Below, in pieces: positions 1-4,988 of a DNA stretch of 8,008 nucleotides. The position numbers were made by a program, and so were the translations under genes. This DNA comes from JADHUC01 sp964617665 (GTDB lineage: Bacteria; Planctomycetota; Planctomycetia; Pirellulales; Pirellulaceae), in NCBI GenBank assembly GCA_964617665.1, contig CAZUAH010000609.1, forward strand, positions 1-8,008. The letters run 5' to 3'. Under the pieces are notes generated by a model. The model saw only the letters and a list, made by a program, of their open reading frames with translations. It was not told the DNA's origin and did not search any database. Within the stretch, counting starts at the first letter, position 1. Each line of letters starts with the position of its first letter.

Positions 1-8
1 TGTTCAGG

Positions 9-31
9 AAATCCTGCAATAGGCAGGGTTT
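9..31 (+). other. weak stem-loop at the window's left edge
   Basis: Positions 9-17 pair with 23-31 (nine pairs including one G-T wobble) around a five-base loop. It could be the terminator of a gene lying to the left, but what follows is GGGTTT rather than a run of T, so the terminator reading is weak. No coding region is supported between 1 and 93. Confidence 0.2.
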
Positions 32-80
32 GGGTTTCAAAGTGGCGCAGTCCAACTAAGCTTCGGTTGTGCACGTTGGA

Positions 81-85
81 AGGAG
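81..85 (+). promoter_or_regulatory. ribosome binding site deciding the start of the first gene
   Basis: AGGAG at 81-85, within GGAAGGAG, lies 8 nt before the ATG at 94 but only 2 nt before the ATG at 88 and downstream of the TTG at 67. The spacing favours 94, although 88 remains possible. Confidence 0.55.
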
Positions 86-93
86 TCATGATC

Positions 94-585
94 ATGCTAA
101 GCATGATTAGGAACTACGGCCAAGACAGCGGCCAAGTGGCTTTGTGGGAGGAACTCGGCGCCGGCGTGCCGACCCTGATGGCATTTGCCGGTTTGTGCAG
201 TGAAGCGTTGGCGGGCAACCGGCAACAACCTGCCGAAGAACTAAGCGAAGAGGCGAGAGCCATCCTACACGTTGCTCGGCAACGAGGCTCGATCGAAGTC
301 AAAGGGACCGACACGGCAGTCGATTCGTCCGAGCGTCTTTTGGCCATCTGCGTCGAAGTAGAACCAGAACGGCAATTCGTTTTCCGCCGCCGCGGCGATC
401 CCCACCTGACAGTACGTTGCCTGGAAGGCTTTCGCCAACTTTGCTCGTCCGGTTTGGTCATGCACCATCTGTTCCGCGAATTCTCGCTAACGCACGCCGG
501 ATTCGAACTGGCAAAAACCATCAAACGGGACGACGTAGGCGTTTTGGCGGTACTGGCTGAGGACCAGGAGCTTGAGGACTATTGA
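94..585 (+). CDS. small conserved-looking hypothetical protein
   Basis: This gene encodes 163 residues from ATG 94; I do not recognise the family. The protein looks soluble, with no signal peptide or membrane helix. Residues 16-40 form a mildly hydrophobic, probably helical stretch (VALWEELG, VPTLMAFAGL). Residues 51-70 (start SEEARAILHVARQRGSIEVK) look like a helix followed by a strand. Residues 111-141 combine a helix (EGFRQLCSSGL) with a short beta hairpin (HHLFREFSLTHAGFELA), which resembles the last helix and wing of a winged-helix domain; that is a fold impression only. TTG at 67 and ATG at 88 are alternative starts, but the AGGAG at 81-85 is best spaced for 94. The gene stands alone: the next gene on this strand begins 333 nt later, and no terminator with a T-run follows. 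The reading frame is open over its whole length with balanced codon use, so it is probably real. Confidence 0.7.
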   Translation: MLSMIRNYGQDSGQVALWEELGAGVPTLMAFAGLCSEALAGNRQQPAEELSEEARAILHVARQRGSIEVKGTDTAVDSSERLLAICVEVEPERQFVFRRRGDPHLTVRCLEGFRQLCSSGLVMHHLFREFSLTHAGFELAKTIKRDDVGVLAVLAEDQELEDY

Positions 586-918
586 TGGGATGTGAGGCGT
601 TTCGCCAATCGTGTTGCGTCCCTTCAACTCGAGTCATCTGTTATCTCGCGACGTAGCTGCCCAAACCGTCCCTCCCGAATTGGATAATACGCTCGGCGCT
701 GGTAATCTATTGCATTGTTAGCTAAGCATCGTTCGATCAGTTACCGTCCGATTCCCTGGTTTGTTTGAACGTAGTGGAATTCGCCAGAATTCCCTCCGCA
801 TCAGGAATTCTGGCGAATTCCAGTACGGGCAAATTGGACAGTTATTTCTCGAACGGTGCTAACCTGCGCGAAATGATCGCCGCCTCGTTAATATTTTCCC
901 ATTCTTTGGAGAACGGAC
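586..918. other. 333-nt gene-free stretch
   Basis: No reading frame here has a supported start and a plausible protein. The only striking structure is the long hairpin at 770-827. A GATAAT hexamer at 683-688 resembles a -10 box, but there is no matching -35 element, so I make no promoter call. GGAG at 908-911 is the ribosome binding site of the next gene, 7 nt before its ATG. Confidence 0.6.
770..827. repeat. long near-perfect inverted repeat (REP/BIME-like palindrome)
   Basis: Arms 775-793 and 804-822 are perfectly complementary over 19 bp (left arm TGGAATTCGCCAGAATTCC), with a 10-nt loop, CTCCGCATCA. After a single G-G mismatch (774/823) the pairing resumes for four more pairs (CGTA 770-773 with TACG 824-827). 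Each arm is itself quasi-palindromic: two GAATTC hexamers flank a GCCA or TGGC core, so alternative folds are possible. It sits 92 nt upstream of the DUF4432 start. No T-run follows, so it is not a standard terminator. The architecture resembles dispersed extragenic palindromes. From memory, similar GAATTC-TGGC-GAATTC motifs are common between genes in Pirellulales, but I could not check this. Confidence 0.85.
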
Positions 919-2085
919 ATGGCCGAAAACAAATGGACCTTGACCGATACTGCCACCGGCGTGTACGTGGACGAATTGACCATTTCGCCAAACGATGTCG
1001 AGGGCAGCGCCGAGGGTTACGAAGTCACGAAGAAGACATTGCGAGGCGGTCTGAGCGACGGTGTGGACATTGTCCAGGTAAATAGCGGCGATCTTAGCTT
1101 CGCTGTCTTGCCAACGCGCGGCATGGGTTTGTGGAAGGCATGGCTAGGCGGCGAGGAAGTCGGCTGGCGGTCGCCCGTGCGAGGCCCCGTACATCCGGCG
1201 TTCGTTCCATTGATGGAACCCGGCGGCCTGGGTTGGCTGGACGGGTTTGACGAACTGCTTGTGCGTTGCGGCCTGGAAAGCAATGGCGCACCGGATTTCG
1301 ATGAAAACGGCCGACTTGCGTATCCGCTCCACGGTCGCATTGCCAATCGGCCGGCGCATCAGGTGGAAGTCGCGGTAGACGGCGAATCGGGTGAAATATC
1401 GGTGACCGGTGTTGTCGAAGAAACGCGATTTCATTTCAGTAAGTTACGGCTCACCAGCACGGTGACCACGAAGGTAGGCGAGGCCAGCTTGCAGATTCGC
1501 GACGTCGTCGAGAACTTCTCCGGAAGCCCAGCCGAGATCCAGATGTTGTATCACACGAACTTTGGCCAGCCGTTGCTCGATCCCGGTTCCACATTCGTCG
1601 CGCCGGTCAAGACGGTCGTGCCTCGCAACGAACGGGCGGCCGAAGGTATCGAGACTTGGAACGCGTACGCGCCGGAAGTTGCCGGTTATGCCGAACAGGT
1701 CTATTTCCTGGAGTTGCTGACTGGCGAGGACGGAAAGACGCACACGTTGCTGAAGAACGCCGAAGGGACTCGCGGCGTGAGCATTCTGTTGAACAAGAAT
1801 CAACTTCCGTGTTACACGCTGTGGAAGAACACCACCGCATCGGCCGACGGCTATGTCACCGGCCTGGAACCAGGCACCAACTTCCCCAATCCTCGCACGT
1901 TCGAGGGCCAGCAAGGTCGAGTCGTCCGTTTGGCTCCGGGCGCGACAACAGCCTTTGACTTGGTGCTTGAATTCCACAAAGACTCGGACGAAGTGAAGCA
2001 AGCCGAAGACGCGATCGCAGCCATCCAAGGTGACGTCGACCCAGAGATCGGCGACGAGCCGTGGGAAGGATGGTGCGCTTCCTAG
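919..2085 (+). CDS. DUF4432 family protein, aldose 1-epimerase-like
   Basis: This 388-residue protein matches the DUF4432 branch of the galactose mutarotase-like (aldose 1-epimerase) superfamily, a beta-sandwich carbohydrate-binding fold. Hallmarks in order are LPTRGMGLWKAWLGG (64-78), GWRSP (82-86), GGLGWLDGFDELLVRCGLES (102-121), HGRIANRP (138-145), YHTNFGQPLL (211-220), LPCYTLWKN (296-304) and GLEPGTNFPN (315-324), close to the C-terminal strands. By analogy with mutarotases, His138, His212 and Glu317 are candidate sugar-binding or catalytic residues; this is inference. Length is normal for the family. There is no signal peptide, so it should be cytoplasmic. The start is well supported by GGAG at 908-911, 7 nt before the ATG. 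The probable role is anomer or isomer handling of a sugar or sugar acid. No sugar-catabolic genes flank it, so the substrate is unknown. The acidic C-terminal tail (about 355-388) lies beyond the fold core. Confidence 0.9.
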   Translation: MAENKWTLTDTATGVYVDELTISPNDVEGSAEGYEVTKKTLRGGLSDGVDIVQVNSGDLSFAVLPTRGMGLWKAWLGGEEVGWRSPVRGPVHPAFVPLMEPGGLGWLDGFDELLVRCGLESNGAPDFDENGRLAYPLHGRIANRPAHQVEVAVDGESGEISVTGVVEETRFHFSKLRLTSTVTTKVGEASLQIRDVVENFSGSPAEIQMLYHTNFGQPLLDPGSTFVAPVKTVVPRNERAAEGIETWNAYAPEVAGYAEQVYFLELLTGEDGKTHTLLKNAEGTRGVSILLNKNQLPCYTLWKNTTASADGYVTGLEPGTNFPNPRTFEGQQGRVVRLAPGATTAFDLVLEFHKDSDEVKQAEDAIAAIQGDVDPEIGDEPWEGWCAS

Positions 2086-2089
2086 CAGG

Positions 2090-2150
2090 ATGCGTTCCAT
2101 CGCCAAACGCATTCCAGACTCGGATCCGCGAAACCGACCAACCGTTCGCG
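2090..2150 (+). other. two short stem-loops downstream of the DUF4432 gene
   Basis: ATGCGT (2090-2095) pairs with ACGCAT (2107-2112) around 11 nt, starting 5 nt after the DUF4432 stop. CGCGAA (2127-2132) pairs with TTCGCG (2145-2150) around 12 nt. Neither is followed by a T-run. They may protect the mRNA 3' end, or may be chance pairings of six bases. Confidence 0.3.
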
Positions 2151-2185
2151 AGGTATAGGATCATGGCTATCTCTATCAATTCGAC

Positions 2186-2206
2186 TGCCGCAATGGCGGC
2201 ATTTTT
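2186..2206 (+). terminator. intrinsic terminator-like hairpin just before the lipoprotein gene
   Basis: TGCCGC (2186-2191) pairs with GCGGCA (2196-2201) across the tetraloop AATG, followed directly by five T (2202-2206). This is a compact rho-independent terminator shape, 100 nt after the DUF4432 stop. The ribosome binding site of the lipoprotein gene begins two bases later, so it could end the DUF4432 transcript or act as an attenuator on read-through into the lipoprotein gene. The stem is short, which limits confidence. Confidence 0.5.
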
Positions 2207-2207
2207 C

Positions 2208-2213
2208 AGGAGG
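2208..2213 (+). promoter_or_regulatory. strong Shine-Dalgarno for the lipoprotein gene
   Basis: AGGAGG at 2208-2213, within AGGAGGGG, lies 8 nt before ATG 2222 and 5 nt before GTG 2219. The spacing favours the ATG. Confidence 0.75.
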
Positions 2214-2221
2214 GGTCTGTG

Positions 2222-2611
2222 ATGAGAGAATCGGCGTTCGCGGCTGTCGGCTTGTGCCTGGTAGTGTTCTTTTCCGGCTGCGCCAACCACGAGGCGGACA
2301 TTCGGCAGCGAGCGCAACAGTTGATCAACTGCTTGTGTGCGGAGGACATGGACGGTTGTGTCAGCCTGACCGATCCTTTGTATGTTCGCGCGCAGGGAAG
2401 TCAGAAGGTGAAATTCGCCTTCGGAATCTTCGCTCTTGTTATCCGCGTCGGCAAACTAGGCCCGGAAGATGTTCGCATCGATCAGGTCGTGGTGAACGAT
2501 GACAAGAAGACCGCGCAAGTCCACATGAGCGCCCGCAACGGCGAGGAATGGAAACCACTGACGCCATCCAAGTGGGTCCGCACGGAGAATCAGTGGTACA
2601 TCAGCTTTTGA
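2222..2611 (+). CDS. small lipoprotein with NTF2-like features
   Basis: This gene encodes 129 residues from ATG 2222; a GTG at 2219 is one codon earlier. The N-terminus is a lipoprotein signal: a short n-region with Arg2, a hydrophobic core (about 5-17) and lipobox F17-S18-G19-C20, so Cys20 should be lipidated. Phe at -3 is less usual than Leu. Residue +2 is Ala, which fits outer-membrane sorting. The mature part begins with a helix (DIRQRAQQLINCLCAEDMDG) and ends with strands finishing in KWVRTENQWYISF. This layout, with a tryptophan-rich last strand, is typical of NTF2-like/SnoaL-like or DUF4878-type small extracytoplasmic proteins. I infer the fold from pattern only and claim no function. 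The gene follows an apparent terminator and has its own strong ribosome binding site. Its last 11 nt overlap the 3' end of the opposite-strand DUF1559-like gene. Confidence 0.8.
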   Translation: MRESAFAAVGLCLVVFFSGCANHEADIRQRAQQLINCLCAEDMDGCVSLTDPLYVRAQGSQKVKFAFGIFALVIRVGKLGPEDVRIDQVVVNDDKKTAQVHMSARNGEEWKPLTPSKWVRTENQWYISF

Positions 2612-3707
2612 GCCATCTGCTCATGCCGCCGTCTCTCGCTTTGGCCGCACGCATCGGTGAAATCCATACCCACGGCAGTGGGAAGAAGGCCAAGGCAACA
2701 AACACGCCTAAACGATAGCAGTTGGCGAGCTTCAGCCTCTCTTCTCTCAAGTCGGGGTAATCCCAAGAATCCTCTCCTATTTCTTCGCCGCCATTGTATG
2801 TTAGCAGCGCAGCGGCCGTATCGCGTGGCAGCCCGTGGTGCAGGAATCGCACACGGCCGTCGGCCAAGGCCACGTTGCTGCCAGCGTCGTAATCGTAGAA
2901 GAAGTCTTCGTATCGATGAGCAGGCATGCGAGACGGATCGGACGAGGTCAGCACGCGCATCGCTTCCTCGAAGCTCAAGTCGCGCGGCTCGGTCCACGGG
3001 ACGTTTGGAAGATGGGCTTCGACGAGGAGTATCGTCTGCGACATTCCGTCGGCTTCCCCAATGTGTTTCAGATGCCCGGCGGTCGTCTGTGGCCAAGCTG
3101 TCTCTGGGCTGACAACCGCGAAGTAGCTGGCACAAGACGTTCCCCGACGACTAGGTGACGAGTGGGTGGGACAGGCGTACGTGTAGGGTACTTGTGAGGC
3201 CAATTTGCGATTGTTTGGGCCGTCCCACGGTTCGTCGAAGTCATAAGCGTCGTAAAGTGATTGCTCTTCGATGAACGGCAGGATCAACACGCGCCAACTG
3301 TGCATGGGTTTGCCGCTCTTGTCTCGGACGTATGCTGGTGGAAATCCCCCGTTGGCATCGTGGTAATTGTGCAAAGCAATGGCGATCTGCTTCAAATTGT
3401 TCGAGCACTCAGAGCGCCACGCAACTTCAGGTCCGTGAACATGCACTGGCACCAACAGTCCGCAACAACAGAACGGAAGCAGCATCCCACACACGTTTGC
3501 CAACGCCTGCCCGCGCGCAGAACTGGCAAAGACATACGTCCACATACCCACGATGACTACTGACAACACGACACCTCCCGCGCCAAATGTTGCCAGCGAC
3601 GACCCCAGCAGGGCCATCACGTAGAAAACGTGGACGAGGCGGAATCGCAATCGCGGCGTCGGCGATCTGGGAGTCCGTTTCGGACCGTCGGTCGGTGGTT
3701 CAGGCAT
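2601..3707 (-). CDS. DUF1559-like multi-pass membrane protein, copy B
   Basis: This gene encodes 368 residues from the ATG at 3707-3705. A longer frame from 3752 would overlap the preceding gene by 40 nt and has no ribosome binding site, whereas 3707 lies 5 nt after that gene's stop. The DUF1559 core is clear: CSNNLKQIAIALHNYHDANG (101-120), FPPAYV (122-127), HSWRVLILPFIEEQSLYDAY (136-155), DEPWDGPNNRKL (158-169), GMSQTILLVEA (221-231) and NVALADGRVRFL (278-289). The usual prepilin leader and single N-terminal helix are absent. Instead there are about three hydrophobic segments (25-45, 46-62, 72-90) and one near the C-terminus (333-351). Basic ends (KRTPRSPTPRLRFR at the N-terminus) suggest both termini are cytoplasmic and the DUF1559-like domain extracytoplasmic. 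The H-x9-DG motif has Tyr273 in place of His. It is the second gene of an operon with its paralogue. Function is unknown; an envelope role is inference. Confidence 0.85.
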   Translation of the reverse strand: MPEPPTDGPKRTPRSPTPRLRFRLVHVFYVMALLGSSLATFGAGGVVLSVVIVGMWTYVFASSARGQALANVCGMLLPFCCCGLLVPVHVHGPEVAWRSECSNNLKQIAIALHNYHDANGGFPPAYVRDKSGKPMHSWRVLILPFIEEQSLYDAYDFDEPWDGPNNRKLASQVPYTYACPTHSSPSRRGTSCASYFAVVSPETAWPQTTAGHLKHIGEADGMSQTILLVEAHLPNVPWTEPRDLSFEEAMRVLTSSDPSRMPAHRYEDFFYDYDAGSNVALADGRVRFLHHGLPRDTAAALLTYNGGEEIGEDSWDYPDLREERLKLANCYRLGVFVALAFFPLPWVWISPMRAAKARDGGMSRWLKS

Positions 3708-3712
3708 GACTA

Positions 3713-4762
3713 CTACTTCTTCCCCCGACGCAGCAATGGCATCAATGCCCATGGCAAGGGTAGCAACATCAAACCGACGAACAACGTCAGTCTGTACCAG
3801 TTGGCGATACTTGGCCTTCTCAAGGTGCGTACCGGGAAATCGACGCGGTCGTAGCTTACCCGCTTTCCATCGTTGATGGTCAGCAGCGCGACCAAACGCT
3901 CCTCTGGCATTCCATGAGGAAGAAACGCGGCAAACGCGTCGGCGAACCCAACTAAGCGACCGCTGTGCTTTTCGTAGAAAAACTCGTCATCTCGATGGCC
4001 GCCAAGGCCGTCCAGATCGTCCGAAGTCGCAAGATCCACTGCCTCGTCCAGGCTCACATCGCGAGGCTGCGTCCAAGGAACGCCCCGGCCGTTTGCTTCG
4101 ATGAACAGGATCGTATTGGAAGTGCCGTCGGTGAAATCAGCGTGCCGAGTTGTTTTCTCACCCGGCCATGCTGTTCGCGGGCCGACGACCGCCAGGTAAC
4201 TCGTGTGACCGTCCGGCTGCGTGCAGGATGGACACGCGAAGTTGGTGGGCATGTCCTCCAGCAGTTTGCGATTGTTCGGGCCGTCCCACGGTTCATCGAA
4301 ATCGTATGCTTCGTACAGATCTTCTCGCTTGAGGAACGGCAGAATCAGCACGCGCCAACTGTGCTTCGGCTTGCCGTTAGCATCAGGAACGTACGCTGGC
4401 GGAAACGAGCCGTGTGTGTCGTGGTAGTTCAGCAGTGCGCTCGCGAGAACCATCGCATTACGCTGACAACTCGTTCGCTCGGCCTGGCTGGCCGCTCCAG
4501 GACGAAACAGAAGCAAAATAGGCAGAAGGACACACAGCATGCCAGCCAAGAATGCCAGAAACAATGGAGATCGCCGGAAGACGTGGAAAACGGCACCCCA
4601 GAGGCGAATGATGAGATAGGCAGGAAACATGCCGACGAGGCCCAAGGTGGCAATGGATGCCCCCAACACCGTCATGGCATACAGCACGTGCGACAATTGA
4701 AAGCGGAAGCGGTGCGCCTCCGCAGTCGGTGCCGGTTTCTTGTCACGTGGACATTGCGACAC
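3713..4762 (-). CDS. DUF1559-like multi-pass membrane protein, copy A
   Basis: This gene encodes 349 residues starting at GTG 4762-4760. No strong Shine-Dalgarno precedes it, but no other usable start lies between this codon and the conserved N-terminal segment. It is a paralogue of the next gene: FRFQLSHVLYAMTVLGASIA (19-38) parallels the other's start, and AYDFDEPWDGPNNRKL (152-167) is identical in both. Further DUF1559 marks are ALLNYHDTHGSFPPAYV (109-125), HSWRVLILPF (134-143) and FTDGTSNTILFIEA (210-223). Hydrophobic segments lie at about 24-44, 46-62, 67-86 and 325-344. The C-terminus RRGKK and the basic N-terminus predict cytoplasmic ends with the middle domain outside. CPSC (177-180) is a Cys pair that could bind metal or form a disulfide; copy B keeps only the first CP. 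The usual C-terminal ADG is ADA (274-276). It is first in the operon, 5 nt before copy B, and divergent from the DUF1638-HyuA gene. Confidence 0.83.
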   Translation of the reverse strand: MSQCPRDKKPAPTAEAHRFRFQLSHVLYAMTVLGASIATLGLVGMFPAYLIIRLWGAVFHVFRRSPLFLAFLAGMLCVLLPILLLFRPGAASQAERTSCQRNAMVLASALLNYHDTHGSFPPAYVPDANGKPKHSWRVLILPFLKREDLYEAYDFDEPWDGPNNRKLLEDMPTNFACPSCTQPDGHTSYLAVVGPRTAWPGEKTTRHADFTDGTSNTILFIEANGRGVPWTQPRDVSLDEAVDLATSDDLDGLGGHRDDEFFYEKHSGRLVGFADAFAAFLPHGMPEERLVALLTINDGKRVSYDRVDFPVRTLRRPSIANWYRLTLFVGLMLLPLPWALMPLLRRGKK

Positions 4763-4988
4763 AGTGGCAAATCCAGCTTTCGGTACTGGGCTTCAAAGAT
4801 ACTTCGACTCTATTGTAGTCTATCGCCAGGCTTCGGCACTCGCTACTTCTGATCTTGCGCGTCGCCGACCACCATGTCCCAGTCAGAATCTGCTGCCCCG
4901 ATTGTCGATCCCATAGACGCCATGGCGATTCCTCGGGTAGTATTTCTACGGACGTACGTATCCGAAAGTTCCAGGAATAGCCGAAGCC
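4763..4988. other. 226-nt divergent intergenic region
   Basis: This stretch separates the leftward membrane-protein operon from the rightward DUF1638-HyuA gene and should hold both promoters. I could not find a convincing -35/-10 pair, operator palindrome or riboswitch. Frames that cross it have no homology that I recognise. Confidence 0.5.

Noticed and set aside
683..688. GATAAT as a -10 promoter box
   Set aside because: There is no -35-like hexamer at suitable spacing and the site is over 230 nt from the next gene, upstream of the palindrome.
770..827. The long palindrome as an intrinsic terminator of the first gene
   Set aside because: It lies 185 nt after the stop and is followed by CAGTACGGGC-type sequence, not a T-run.
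3708..3752. Extended N-terminus of DUF1559-like copy B starting at 3752
   Set aside because: It would overlap the end of copy A by 40 nt, has no ribosome binding site, and the ATG at 3707 sits neatly 5 nt after the previous stop.
3965..4852. A 295-codon plus-strand open frame opposite DUF1559-like copy A
   Set aside because: It is antisense to a clearly conserved coding region; its composition (rich in R, Q, C) is typical of an opposite-strand shadow.
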